This document shows, piece after piece, positions 16,114 to 24,809 of a stretch of 37,332 bases of DNA. The notes under the pieces are model-generated. The model was given only the letters and a program-made list of their open reading frames with translations. It did not search any database and was not told the DNA's origin. Positions within the stretch are counted from its first letter, which is position 1. Every line of letters starts with the position of its first letter. A program made the translations under genes and the position numbers. Location: the NCBI GenBank assembly GCA_018266315.1, contig JAFEAS010000159.1, forward strand, positions 20,967 to 58,298. Reading direction: 5' to 3'. Origin of the DNA: Chloroflexi bacterium SZAS-1. GTDB lineage: Bacteria > Chloroflexota > Chloroflexia > Chloroflexales > Roseiflexaceae.

Positions 16114-17186
16114 ACGCTATCGCTGGTAGGTGTGCTCTCCCCGGTTTCCTCGCCAGCTGCCCGATCAAGAATTGCATTCATCCTTGCTTCATCGAGTTTG
16201 ACCTCGGTGAATGGTTGACGGCGCATGCGGTGCGGCAGCGCCAGCTCGGCAGCCAGGCGAATATCATCCAGCGTGAGATGTACCCGGCTCGACCAGGCAG
16301 CCAGAGTACGGGCGGTTTCAAGAATGGCAAGATCGGCCCGGTGACCATCGACGCCGAGCTCAAGCGCCAGTGCAGCAACCGCCGACATATCGGTGCGGGC
16401 AATCTGCACGGCTGGCAAGAGCGCCCGCGCAGCAATAATCCGCTCGGCTAGCTTGGTTTCTTCGCTCTGCCATTCGGCGGCAAAGGCATCGGGGTCGGCA
16501 TCGTATGCCATACGGCGCTCGATGACCGCGACCCGGCCAGCAACATCGGTGATACCGGCAATTTCTACTACCAGGCCGAAGCGATCGAGCAATTGTGGCC
16601 GCAGCTCGCCTTCCTCGGGATTCATCGTGCCAACGAGGATAAAACGCGCCGGATGCGAAACACTAATACCCTCACGCTCAACCGTATTCACACCCATTGC
16701 TGCCGCGTCGAGCAGCAGATCAACAATATGATCATCGAGCAGGTTGACTTCATCGACGTAGAGCAGCCCGCGATTGGCCTGGGCTAACAAGCCTGGCTCG
16801 AAGCGCCGCTGCCCCTCGGTAAGCGCATGCTCAAGGTCGAGCGAACCAACGACCCGATCTTCAGATGCCGCAACCGGCAACTCAATCAATGGCGTTGACC
16901 GCGTGATAGTCTGCAACTCGTCGCCCGCTTCAAACTGCGCGCGCACAGCATCGGACATGAGCACGGGGTTATTTGGCGAGCTATTATATGGATCGCCAGC
17001 AACAACATCAATCGGTGGCAACAGGTGGGCCAGCCCGCGCACGGCGGTAGATTTGGCCGTACCCTTTTCGCCACGAATGAGCACCCCACCAACCCGGGGG
17101 TTGACTGCGTTAAGCAGTAGCGCACGCTTCAGGCGCTCTTGCCCGACGAGTGCGCTAAATGGATAGATTGGTCGTTGCCTGGCCAT
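16095..17186 (-). CDS. Mg/Co chelatase AAA+ ATPase subunit (ChlI/BchI-like; N-terminal half of ChlD)
   Basis: A 363-residue AAA+ ATPase. Walker A is GEKGTAKST (about 39-47), the chelatase insert DPYNSSPNNPVLMS follows, then Walker B GLLYVDEVNLL, sensor region LVGTMNPEEGELRPQLLDRFGL with its arginine finger, and a C-terminal helical lid (GHRADLAILETARTLAAW). It powers metal insertion into a porphyrin or corrin ring as a hexamer. The start is ATG 17186. The last codons, DSVKKKHP, lie on the A9 tract where a -1 shift would join it to the VWA frame. Programmed frameshifting in chlD-type genes is known to give both the small (ATPase) and medium (ATPase-VWA) cobalt-chelatase subunits from one gene; this locus fits that arrangement. 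Cobalt rather than magnesium is inference. Confidence 0.87.
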   Translation of the reverse strand: MARQRPIYPFSALVGQERLKRALLLNAVNPRVGGVLIRGEKGTAKSTAVRGLAHLLPPIDVVAGDPYNSSPNNPVLMSDAVRAQFEAGDELQTITRSTPLIELPVAASEDRVVGSLDLEHALTEGQRRFEPGLLAQANRGLLYVDEVNLLDDHIVDLLLDAAAMGVNTVEREGISVSHPARFILVGTMNPEEGELRPQLLDRFGLVVEIAGITDVAGRVAVIERRMAYDADPDAFAAEWQSEETKLAERIIAARALLPAVQIARTDMSAVAALALELGVDGHRADLAILETARTLAAWSSRVHLTLDDIRLAAELALPHRMRRQPFTEVKLDEARMNAILDRAAGEETGESTPTSDSVKKKHP

Positions 17187-17516
17187 AAACTTCTACACGC
17201 CATAAATCCTCCAGCTTCATTATGAGGCCGGAGGCTGTTGCTACGATGTCGTTCGCAATAGGGGAAATACGTGTGGAAAGCGACACCGAATCGAACACCT
17301 GCGTAACCGTCTCACCTATGTGCCTGGATCGTCTTTGAACGGCGCTATTCTCCCATAAAGACGGTTAAAAGTCAAATGTGGTGATATGTTACTGATAGAG
17401 GAGCAGTTATTACGACGCACATTCGTTTCATGTAATTGCTGAACATATGCAGACTGCCGGATGGTTTTTCTCCACCCGGCAGCCGTTTTACTCTATAACC
17501 ATTCGGTAGTGTGCAA
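17187..17516. other. intergenic region with one hairpin
   Basis: A 330-base gap between the metalloprotease (stop at 17517) and the chelatase gene (start at 17186), both on the minus strand. The one clear structure is a hairpin at 17454-17482: CTGCCGG pairs with CCGGCAG, extended inward by TGG/CCA across one mismatch. It probably terminates the metalloprotease transcript. On the minus strand TTGACT at about 17370 is a possible -35 for the chelatase gene, but no good -10 follows. No ORF or RNA gene is supported. Confidence 0.5.
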
Positions 17517-19316
17517 TTAGCGCACAGCGATTGGCACCCATACCGGCATCTCCAGCATCGCCGACATTGGCGGTGAGACATTACCAGCGGCATCGCGCAA
17601 CCGCACATACATGGTATTCGCTTGCAGCGACACCAGCGTGCTGGGTTGGAAAGGCTGCCAGCTACCCGCCGTATTAGGATCCAAGCTGATCTGCATCGCA
17701 TCGATCTGGCTTTCGCTATCCTGCGCCTGGATTTCAAGCCACAGACTATTGCTGCGCTTTAACAGCATCGCGCGGCCTGCGGGTGGGGTGCGATCAAGCA
17801 TCGTGGTTAGCACAAACGGCGGCGATTCAAGCCCAGCGGTATCGCGGAAGCGAACATATACGGTATGCTCACCATCAAGATTGCTCAGCGCCCAATCCAG
17901 CGACGCAGAGGCAGGCACCCAACTTGCATCGGTGAAAGCAGGGTTCTCGCTTACCTGCACGCCAGCCCCAGCCGGAGCATTGAGCGCAAGCATCATATGC
18001 TGGGTATTGCTCATGGTTGGCGCGCTGACCTGGTAGCTCGGCGCTGCACCAATGCCGCTTACTGCCACGTTATAGCTGACGATTGGCGAAATAGCACCGA
18101 TACGGTTCGTTGCCCGGAATGCAACATTATGTGGCCCGTCGTAGAGTGGCAAGGTTGCATTCAGTTTTTCGCTCACGGCGTCGTAAACACCATCAGCGGT
18201 GGGCAATGGCAGCCACGCCCCGCCATCAATCCGATACTCAACCTTCGTGATGGTATTGATGCTAGCAAGATCACCTCCAGGTGAAGGGTACGCCTGGTCG
18301 AAAGCCTGGCCGCTTACAAGTGGGCGCGCGCCGGACGTTGCCTGGCTAAGCTGCAGCTGAAGCAGCGGGGTTGTATCAATCGGGTCGAGCAAGCCATTAC
18401 TATTCGAATCGCGGTAGCCCAGCTGGCCCAGTGCCGAAGCGTCGATGGCGTTTGCTGCATAGGCACCGATTGGATCCAGCATAATGCTGTTGTATTGAGT
18501 GCCACAATTATTCGCCTGGCTATTGGTTGTAGGCACCGCCAGGTAACCGCTTTGCTCGGTACACGGCACCGCCGCCGCTGCATACTGGTCAACCGCCCCA
18601 AAAATATGACCAAACTCGTGCGCGACTATGGGGGATAGCTGGCTGGTGCCGTAGGGGCCAGCATCGGAGGTGATAACCATAAATGGGCCATTGATATAGG
18701 CATAGGCAAAATGCCCATCGGCGAAACGGCCAGTTGCAGTGCCGGTGCTATTTACCACAAAAATATGTGTCGCCCAGTCGGCCTTGCGCTCGCGTCGTAA
18801 CGCTTCATCGGCCGCATATGCCTGATCGAAGTAATTGGGGGCGTTGATGCCCATGTGCTGAAGGGCATCGCCTACCCACAGGCTTTCGGTACTTAGATCG
18901 TGGGTTACCGGCTCGTAGCCGGAAGGTACCACCTGGCTTGTAATATCGAAGTGAAGCTGTGCCTGAGGAAGCCGCGCCGCCCACCACTGCAATGCTGTGC
19001 TAATACGCTGGCGAATTTGCGCCATCTGGGATGAGGTCCAATCGTGTGTGGATGGTTCGTATTGCCCATTACTCTCGACGAACACAACCTGTACAGCGAC
19101 ATTGCCAGCAAGAAACGCGCTTGGCTGGTACTCATTGGGTACAGCGTCGTCGGCATATGCCGCAACACGGGTTCGCACCGGCACGCGCAGCGCATCGCTG
19201 GATAGCGGCGATGCGGGTTGGGCATAAATTGATGGTACGACCGTAAAAATATTATATCCTAAAAGAAAAGCAATCAAAAGAACACAGACAAGCGTCAATT
19301 TCACCGAAAACCCCAC
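17517..19316 (-). CDS. secreted zinc metalloprotease (metzincin-like)
   Basis: A 599-residue protein with an N-terminal hydrophobic export segment (about 5-30, likely cleaved near YAQ or retained as an anchor). A catalytic domain follows, with HEFGHIFGAVDQY at 233-245: His233, Glu234, His237 and Asp243 form an extended HExxHxxGxxD zinc site. From about 330 to the end come three beta-sandwich-like repeats with phrases such as KVEYRIDGGAWLPL, HTVYVRFRDTAGLESPPFVL and NTMYVRLRDAAGNVSPP, typical of Ig/FN3-like modules on secreted proteases. The start is a GTG at 19316 without an obvious ribosome-binding site; GTG 19304 is an alternative. Target unknown. A Met-turn typical of metzincins may be the SIMLDP segment after the zinc site. 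Confidence 0.82.
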   Translation of the reverse strand: MGFSVKLTLVCVLLIAFLLGYNIFTVVPSIYAQPASPLSSDALRVPVRTRVAAYADDAVPNEYQPSAFLAGNVAVQVVFVESNGQYEPSTHDWTSSQMAQIRQRISTALQWWAARLPQAQLHFDITSQVVPSGYEPVTHDLSTESLWVGDALQHMGINAPNYFDQAYAADEALRRERKADWATHIFVVNSTGTATGRFADGHFAYAYINGPFMVITSDAGPYGTSQLSPIVAHEFGHIFGAVDQYAAAAVPCTEQSGYLAVPTTNSQANNCGTQYNSIMLDPIGAYAANAIDASALGQLGYRDSNSNGLLDPIDTTPLLQLQLSQATSGARPLVSGQAFDQAYPSPGGDLASINTITKVEYRIDGGAWLPLPTADGVYDAVSEKLNATLPLYDGPHNVAFRATNRIGAISPIVSYNVAVSGIGAAPSYQVSAPTMSNTQHMMLALNAPAGAGVQVSENPAFTDASWVPASASLDWALSNLDGEHTVYVRFRDTAGLESPPFVLTTMLDRTPPAGRAMLLKRSNSLWLEIQAQDSESQIDAMQISLDPNTAGSWQPFQPSTLVSLQANTMYVRLRDAAGNVSPPMSAMLEMPVWVPIAVR

Positions 19317-19605
19317 AGTGCGCCAGAGGCGAATTGTATTGCTAGAATGCTGGTGAACGATAGGGTTTATCGTTCGCTACAATGCGCTCATCATACACTT
19401 GTGAGGATAAAAGCACTAGAGGTCGATAGTCCTGCTGAGGTCTAACACAAGTCCGGTAGAGGGCCAGTGGTTAAATAGTCTTAATGTACTATGTTTGTGG
19501 CGGCTGGCTGAATTATAAATGGGGGAGGCAGCACGATAAAGCGCTACCCCGCAGCCATGTACAGAGCAGCGCTTTGATACTAATCCAACAGACGCAAGAA
19601 GAATG

Positions 19606-20367
19606 CTACTGAACCGGGATAATCGCCAGCGGTACAAGCAACCCTGCCCGCACCACCCCTTCAACCTGCACCTGGCCGAAATACACCAGGCCGCCAGCCG
19701 AGCGCTTGAGGTGCGCAAGCAGCGCTTCTTCGTTGATCGCGCCACGCAGCTTGATCTGGCGCGCTTTTTGCTCGGGTATACCGCCCGGCCCCAGGCGATC
19801 TACCAGCAACCCGACCCCATCGCGTACCAGCAGCCCGCCATTGATACGTACCAACCGGCCGACATAGGCTTGCGGTTGATCAAGCAGCTCGCCAACCGTC
19901 GTTTCTACCGGCGACCATGCCTCGATCGCGGGCGTGGACATTTGGTACGTATACGCACCCGCCGGGCCATAGCGGCCTGGGCCTTCGAGCGCGCCACGCA
20001 CCAGCGCCGGGGCATATTGCACGCCCCCCGCCGTACGCAGCTGTAACGAATGCTTAACTGAATTTTGCTCGCCAAGCCATACCCGTACAACCGCCGGCTC
20101 GGCAGGCAGCGCGCTGCCCTCAGGGCCAAACGCAACACGCGATACGAATGTGAGGCCCTGTGTCGTAGCAAAAACATAGCCTGCCAGCGTCACCGGCTGT
20201 TGTGCCGAAGGTGCGCCCGCAGCAATCGCCTCGGATAGTAAGGTAATACCCACTGGCGGCGCGGTAGGCGCAAGGCTTGGTGCAGCAGCCTGCTGGCAAG
20301 CAGCCACGCTGCTGACAACACAGCTTATGCCAACAATAAGTAATAGTCGACGAATACATTGCGACAT
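19606..20367 (-). CDS. predicted lipoprotein of unknown function
   Basis: A 253-residue exported protein. A basic N-terminus and hydrophobic stretch (RRLLLIVGISCVVSSVAAC) end in the lipobox VAAC, so Cys24 should be lipidated after diacylglyceryl transfer by Lgt, which is encoded at 32.2 kb. A Pro/Ala-rich linker follows, then a mainly beta region (VTLAGYVFATTQGLTFVSRVAFG ... VYFGQVQVEGVVRAGLLVPLAII) that resembles a paired OB-like or DUF-type small-barrel repeat, though I do not recognise the family. The start ATG 20367 has AAAGGTAAG upstream; the frame 18 codons longer lacks a signal-like start. The 289-base gap after it (19317-19605) holds only a small hairpin (GAACGATA/TATCGTTC). Confidence 0.68.
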   Translation of the reverse strand: MSQCIRRLLLIVGISCVVSSVAACQQAAAPSLAPTAPPVGITLLSEAIAAGAPSAQQPVTLAGYVFATTQGLTFVSRVAFGPEGSALPAEPAVVRVWLGEQNSVKHSLQLRTAGGVQYAPALVRGALEGPGRYGPAGAYTYQMSTPAIEAWSPVETTVGELLDQPQAYVGRLVRINGGLLVRDGVGLLVDRLGPGGIPEQKARQIKLRGAINEEALLAHLKRSAGGLVYFGQVQVEGVVRAGLLVPLAIIPVQ

Positions 20368-20598
20368 TTGTATCTTACCTTTATGCTGGTGAAGAAGCTC
20401 ACCGATGTAGAGAACAGCCAATGGAAGCGATGGGCGCTTCCACCATCACGATCCGGTACTACGCGTTCCCACCATTCGAGAAAATCCGGTCGTATCATTT
20501 GCACAGCTATCACCAATGAAATGCACTATTTCTGGGAGCTTGAGAGAGCCTGATGATAGGTTTTGACAGGAAGAATAGCTGCTTTTGGAACCATAAAC

Positions 20599-20607
20599 TG
20601 CTATACT
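20599..20607 (+). promoter_or_regulatory. extended -10 promoter upstream of HMG-CoA reductase
   Basis: TGCTATACT: an extended -10 (TGn plus TATACT at 20602-20607), 73 bases before ATG 20680. A TTGACA at 20563 is too far (33 bases) to serve as its -35. Confidence 0.45.
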
Positions 20608-20679
20608 ATCCCCGTTCCACCGTTCACGAACATATTGACGCGAACGGCTTTACAACATAACTTGCGAGGTGTACATCGT

Positions 20680-21984
20680 ATGGGAACGCGCAACTCACGG
20701 CTTGGCGGATTCTACCAACTCAATCCATTCGAGCGGCTTCAAGCGGTGAAGTCGTTTGATGGGCTGAACGACGAGGATCTGCGCCAGCTCCACGGTGGCA
20801 ATGGCGCCTTGACCGTTGAGCGCGCTGACAAAATGATCGAAAACGTCATTGGTACCTTTAACCTTCCGCTTGGCATCGCCACGAACTTTCAAATTAATGG
20901 GCGCGATGTGCTCATCCCTATGGTAGTTGAAGAGCCATCGATTGTTGCGGGGGCAAGCTACGCTGCCCGCATGGTACGCGAAGGCGGCGGCTTCCAGGCC
21001 AGCTCAACTGATCCACTTATGATTGGCCAGATTCAGCTGGTGCAGATCACCGACCCAGCCCGCGCGCGCTTCGAAATCCTCACACGCCGCGACGAGATCT
21101 TAGCGCTTGCCAATCGCCAGAGCAACAGCCTGCTGGCATTGGGCGGTGGTGCCAAAGACATCGAGGCGCGCATCTTCGAAACCAGCCCGATGGGGCCGAT
21201 GCTGGTGGTGCACCTGATTATCGACTGCCGCGACGCGATGGGTGCCAATGCGATCAACAGCATGGCCGAGGCCGTAGCACCGCTGCTGGAAGAAATTAGC
21301 GGCGGGCGTGCCTACCTGCGCATTCTGTCGAACTTGAGCGACCGACGCCTGGCTCGTGCCCGCGCAATGGTGCCACCCAAGGCGCTCGAGCGCGATGGCA
21401 TTAGCGGCGACGAAGTGGTTGAAGGCATTCTGTGGGCCTATTCGTTCGCTGCCGTCGACCCTTACCGCGCAACAACGCATAATAAGGGAATCCTCAATGG
21501 CATCGACCCGGTGATCATTGCCACGGGCAACGACTGGCGCGCAGTTGAAGCTGGTGCCCACGCCTATGCGTCGCGCAATGGCCATTATACATCGCTCACC
21601 ACCTGGGAGCGCGATGCCCAAGGGAATTTGGTAGGCACCATCGAAATGCCGCTCGCAGTTGGGATCGTTGGCGGTGCGACAAAGGTGCATCCCGCCGCCC
21701 AAACCTCACTAAAGCTGCTGAATGTCAAAAGCGCGAACGAGCTGGCCGAAATCTGCGTGTGCGCTGGCCTTGCATCAAACCTGGCAGCAATGCGTGCGCT
21801 TGCCACCGAAGGCATCCAGCGTGGGCATATGGGCCTACACGCCCGCCAGATCGCAATGGCCGCAGGCGCGCACGGCGCTGAAATCGACGAGATCGCCCGG
21901 CGTATGGTCGCTGAAAAGCAGATCAAGCCGGCCCGAGCTGCGTTGCTGCTAGCCGAAATACGCGCGGTGCCAACCCAAAACTAA
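20680..21984 (+). CDS. mvaA: hydroxymethylglutaryl-CoA reductase, class II type
   Basis: A 434-residue enzyme that interconverts HMG-CoA and mevalonate with NAD(P)H. It aligns with the bacterial class II reductase: [18 protein letters not shown], then the catalytic glutamate in EEPSIVA (Glu85), [15 protein letters not shown], the catalytic lysine in THNKGILNG (Lys269), [15 protein letters not shown] (Asp285) and the histidine in GHMGLHAR (His383). All four catalytic residues are present, within two positions of Pseudomonas mevalonii numbering. The start is ATG 20680 with GAGGT 9 bases upstream. It lies just ahead of HMG-CoA synthase, so here it should run in the mevalonate-forming direction for isoprenoid synthesis. 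Cofactor preference was not determined. Confidence 0.94.
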   Translation: MGTRNSRLGGFYQLNPFERLQAVKSFDGLNDEDLRQLHGGNGALTVERADKMIENVIGTFNLPLGIATNFQINGRDVLIPMVVEEPSIVAGASYAARMVREGGGFQASSTDPLMIGQIQLVQITDPARARFEILTRRDEILALANRQSNSLLALGGGAKDIEARIFETSPMGPMLVVHLIIDCRDAMGANAINSMAEAVAPLLEEISGGRAYLRILSNLSDRRLARARAMVPPKALERDGISGDEVVEGILWAYSFAAVDPYRATTHNKGILNGIDPVIIATGNDWRAVEAGAHAYASRNGHYTSLTTWERDAQGNLVGTIEMPLAVGIVGGATKVHPAAQTSLKLLNVKSANELAEICVCAGLASNLAAMRALATEGIQRGHMGLHARQIAMAAGAHGAEIDEIARRMVAEKQIKPARAALLLAEIRAVPTQN

Positions 21985-22006
21985 TCCCTTGTTCGTAATC
22001 AATGCT

Positions 22007-22047
22007 GGGCGAGCAATGGGGCGAGCAACAGAGTATGTTGCTCGCCC
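22007..22047 (+). promoter_or_regulatory. competing hairpin between reductase and synthase genes
   Basis: GGGCGAGCAAC (22019-22029) pairs perfectly over 11 bp with GTTGCTCGCCC (22037-22047) around a 7-base loop. A second identical arm, GGGCGAGCAA, sits just upstream at 22007-22016 and could compete for the same partner. It ends 65 bases before the next start codon. It could be a weak terminator, an RNA processing site or an attenuator. Confidence 0.5.
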
Positions 22048-22112
22048 TGGGCTTTGTTGTGCGCTATTCATATACAGCTCAAAATCTACCAAACCAAATG
22101 GAGGGAACAATC

Positions 22113-23162
22113 ATGATGCGTCCGAGCAAGCCGGTTGGGATCATCGGCTACGGCGTGTACATCCCACGCTACCGCATCGCTGCGCGCGAAATTTCGCGCA
22201 TCTGGGCCGATGGGCAGGGCGGTGTCCCCGTCGATGCGAAAAGTGTACCTGGCCCGGATGAAGATACTATTACCATGTCAATTGAAGCGGGGCGCAGCGC
22301 TCTGGCACGCGCAGGCGTCAGCGCAGCCCAGCTTTCGGCAGTGTGGGTAGGCAGCGAAAGCCACCCCTATTCAGTGAAACCTTCAGGCACAATCGTTGCC
22401 GAGGCCTTGGGCACAACACCGTGGGTAAGTACTGCTGACTGGGAATTCGCCTGCAAAGCCGGTTCCGAGGCGCTTACCGCCGGAATGGGCATGGTCGGTA
22501 GCGGCATGGCCGAATATGTACTGGCGATTGGGGCCGACACCGCACAAGGACGCCCTGGCGATGCCCTCGAATATACGGCGGCAGCTGGGGCGGCTGCGCT
22601 GCTGGTTGGGCCTGCCGAACAAGCACTGGCAAGCATCGAAGCGACCTGCTCGTATGTGCAAGATACTCCCGATTTCTTCCGCCGCGCCGACCGGGCCTAC
22701 CCGGTACATGGCAATCGCTTCACCGGCGAGCCAGCCTACTTCGGCCAGATTCGCCACGCCGCTACCCAGCTTATGAACGAGCTTGGCACCAAGCCAGCAG
22801 ATTACACGTATGCGGTGTTTCACCAACCCAACACCCGCTTCCCACAAACTGTTGGCAAGCAACTCGGCTTCTCGCCCGAGCAGATTGCGCAGGGCTTACT
22901 TGCGCCAAAAATCGGCAACACCTACTCAGCCGCCGCACTGCTGGGGCTATGCGCCATTTTCGATGTCGCCAAGCCCGGCGACACCATCTTTGTCACCTCC
23001 TATGGCTCAGGCTCGGGTTCGGATGCCTACGCATTGCGTGTGACCGATGCCATTACCGAGCGCCGCAAGCGCGCCCCTTTGACCGCGGCCTACCTGGCAC
23101 GCGAGAAGTTTGTGGATTATGCGGTGTACGCCAAATGGCGTGGCAAGCTAGTGATGGAATAG
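22113..23162 (+). CDS. hydroxymethylglutaryl-CoA synthase, archaeal type
   Basis: A 349-residue thiolase-fold enzyme that condenses acetyl-CoA with acetoacetyl-CoA to HMG-CoA. The opening GIIGYGVYIPRYRI and DEDTITMSIEAGRSALARAG are typical of the archaeal/Chloroflexota class. The catalytic triad is intact: Glu82 in GSESHPYSVKPSGT, Cys114 in DWEFACKAGSEAL and His237 in VFHQPN. The C-terminal FVTSYGSGSGSDAY closes the active site. ATG 22113 is preceded by GGAGGG; the adjacent ATG 22116 is also usable. The thiolase-like gene follows after 13 bases and the DUF35 gene after that, the same gene order that encodes the archaeal thiolase/HMG-CoA synthase/DUF35 complex. Confidence 0.93.
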   Translation: MMRPSKPVGIIGYGVYIPRYRIAAREISRIWADGQGGVPVDAKSVPGPDEDTITMSIEAGRSALARAGVSAAQLSAVWVGSESHPYSVKPSGTIVAEALGTTPWVSTADWEFACKAGSEALTAGMGMVGSGMAEYVLAIGADTAQGRPGDALEYTAAAGAAALLVGPAEQALASIEATCSYVQDTPDFFRRADRAYPVHGNRFTGEPAYFGQIRHAATQLMNELGTKPADYTYAVFHQPNTRFPQTVGKQLGFSPEQIAQGLLAPKIGNTYSAAALLGLCAIFDVAKPGDTIFVTSYGSGSGSDAYALRVTDAITERRKRAPLTAAYLAREKFVDYAVYAKWRGKLVME

Positions 23163-23175
23163 AGGAGCAAACGCA

Positions 23176-24330
23176 ATGCAACCTGTGTATATTATAGGAA
23201 GTGGGCAGACGGCCGTTGCCGAGCATTGGGATCGTACTGCCGGATCGCTTGCTGCCGAAGCGCTCCAGGCCGCACTCGGGCCAATCGCCAAACACCGCAT
23301 TCAGGCGCTCTACGTTGCCAATGCGCTGGGGAGTGCGCTGCATGTTCAAAGCCAGCTTGGCGCTGCAATTGCCAGTGCCACCGGCTTACACGGCGCCGAA
23401 GCGGTAGCGTTTGATGCGGCTGGTGCCTCGGGCGGCGTCGTACTGCGCCAGGCATACCTGGCAGTTGCGAGCGGTGTGTATGATCTCGTTGCTGTGGTAG
23501 GCGTTGAAAAAGTAACCGACGTGCTCGATGCGCGGCTTGAGGATGGCCTGGCGCTGGCGAGCGATGCCGATTGGGAAGCGGTGCACGGCAGCACGCTCAC
23601 CGCCCAGTGGGCAATGCTTATGCGGCGCTACATGCACCAGTACGGTTACGATGCGATTGACTTCGCGCCGTTCCCGGTGAACGCTCATGCCAATGGTGCA
23701 GCCAACCCAAAGGCACTGTATCGCTTCCCGATCACTGCCGAAAAAGTGCGCAGCGCTGGGGCAATCGCCGATCCGCTGAGTCTGCTCGATAGCGCAACTG
23801 TGGCCGATGGCGCAGCCGTGGTGTTGGTAGCGAGTGCAGGCATCGCACACGAGCTTGGCAGCCCACTGGTACGCATCGCCGGTTCGGCAGTTGCCACCGA
23901 TGCACTCGCGCTGCACGGCCGTCCCGACCCGTTATGGCTTGGTGCGGCGGCGCGTTCGGCGGCGGGGGCACTGGGCAGTGCGGGTCTCAGTACCGGCGAT
24001 GTGCAGGTACTCGAACTCACCGACCCGCATGGCATCGCCGCCACGCTGGCGCTCGAAGCTTGTGGCTTTGCCGAGCGCGGGGTCGGGGTGCAGCTTGCGC
24101 GCGAAGGTGCCATTACCCTCACTGGCGCAACGCCGCTAGCAACGGGTGGTGGCTGCAAGGCGCGCGGCGACACAGTTGGCGCGAATGGGGTATTTCAGCT
24201 GGTTGAATTGACCAGGCAGCTACGTGGCGAGGCGGGCAAAGCCCAGGTCAATGGCGCGCGCGTGGCGCTGGCACAGTGCCTGGGCGGCATTGGCGCTACG
24301 GCTGCAACCCATGTGCTGGTAGCGGAATAA
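23176..24330 (+). CDS. thiolase-family protein lacking catalytic residues
   Basis: A 384-residue thiolase-fold protein of the archaeal acetoacetyl-CoA thiolase type (YIIGSGQTAVAEHWDR, VASGVYDLVAVVGVEKVTDV, RRYMHQYGYDAIDFAPFPVNAHANGAANPKA). Where archaeal thiolases have the nucleophile in EAACASGG this protein reads FDAAGASGG, so Cys is replaced by Gly83. The HDAF histidine is replaced (ELTDPHG, Thr282) and the GHP histidine of GHPVGATG is Asp332 (GDTVGANG). The frame is intact and well conserved around these sites, so decay is unlikely. It probably acts as a structural or channelling partner of HMG-CoA synthase rather than as a thiolase, in which case acetoacetyl-CoA must come from another enzyme. 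A different ketosynthase-like chemistry is not excluded. Confidence 0.85.
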   Translation: MQPVYIIGSGQTAVAEHWDRTAGSLAAEALQAALGPIAKHRIQALYVANALGSALHVQSQLGAAIASATGLHGAEAVAFDAAGASGGVVLRQAYLAVASGVYDLVAVVGVEKVTDVLDARLEDGLALASDADWEAVHGSTLTAQWAMLMRRYMHQYGYDAIDFAPFPVNAHANGAANPKALYRFPITAEKVRSAGAIADPLSLLDSATVADGAAVVLVASAGIAHELGSPLVRIAGSAVATDALALHGRPDPLWLGAAARSAAGALGSAGLSTGDVQVLELTDPHGIAATLALEACGFAERGVGVQLAREGAITLTGATPLATGGGCKARGDTVGANGVFQLVELTRQLRGEAGKAQVNGARVALAQCLGGIGATAATHVLVAE

Positions 24331-24353
24331 TTTGCACGTAAAGGAGTTGAACG

Positions 24354-24734
24354 ATGGATCTCGCAAAGCACTGGCGGCAACGCGCTGCCCGCTACCGGCT
24401 CGAAGGCCAGCGTAATCCGACCAGTGGCGCGGTGCGCTTCCCGCCCGAACCCGGCGAAACCGATTGGCAGCCATTTGCGCTGAGCGGGCAGGGTACAGTA
24501 TATTCGTTTACCGTTGTGCGGCAGCCACCAGCTGGACTAGCGGAAGAGGCACCCTATATTCTGGCAATGGTGAAACTCGCCGAAGGGCCGATGATCACGG
24601 CCCAGCTGACCGATTGCGATCCCGAGCAGATTACGATTGATCTGCCGGTGGAGATGGTAACGCGGCGATTACGCGACCTCGGGCCAGATGGGTTACTGGT
24701 GTATGGCTATAAGTTCCGGCCACAAATAAGCTAG
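24354..24734 (+). CDS. DUF35 OB-fold protein with degenerate zinc ribbon
   Basis: A 126-residue protein of the DUF35 family (N-terminal rubredoxin-like zinc ribbon plus OB fold), which in archaea bridges thiolase and HMG-CoA synthase. The family pattern HWRQRAARYRLEG is followed normally by CxxC...FPPR..CxxC. Here the segment reads QRNPTSGAVRFPPEPGETDW, keeping FPP but with no cysteine at any of the four ligand positions. The OB-fold part (GTVYSFTVVRQPPAGL ... YILAMVKLAEGPMITAQL) is intact. GGAG lies 8 bases before ATG 24354. The only Cys is in LTDCDPEQ. Loss of zinc together with the residue changes in the neighbouring thiolase suggests a remodelled complex. Confidence 0.85.
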   Translation: MDLAKHWRQRAARYRLEGQRNPTSGAVRFPPEPGETDWQPFALSGQGTVYSFTVVRQPPAGLAEEAPYILAMVKLAEGPMITAQLTDCDPEQITIDLPVEMVTRRLRDLGPDGLLVYGYKFRPQIS

Positions 24735-24744
24735 GAACGCCCTC

Positions 24745-24786
24745 AACGTGAATGGGCGCGGTCTTCTGACCACGCCCATTCACGTT
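24745..24786. terminator. bidirectional terminator between DUF35 and lexA
   Basis: A perfect 14-bp stem, AACGTGAATGGGCG (24745-24758) with CGCCCATTCACGTT (24773-24786), capped by an inner GGTC/GACC hairpin with loop TTCT. It separates the convergent DUF35 gene (+) and lexA (-). Confidence 0.85.
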
Positions 24787-24809
24787 ATACTGGATTTTAC
24801 ACCCGAAAT

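Noticed and set aside
17454..17482. tRNA-like or small RNA structure in the 17.2-17.5 kb gap
   Set aside because: Only one simple hairpin is present; no cloverleaf or TTC loop can be built.
22002..22112. 37-codon N-terminal extension of HMG-CoA synthase
   Set aside because: It covers the intergenic hairpin and lacks similarity; GGAGGG points to ATG 22113.
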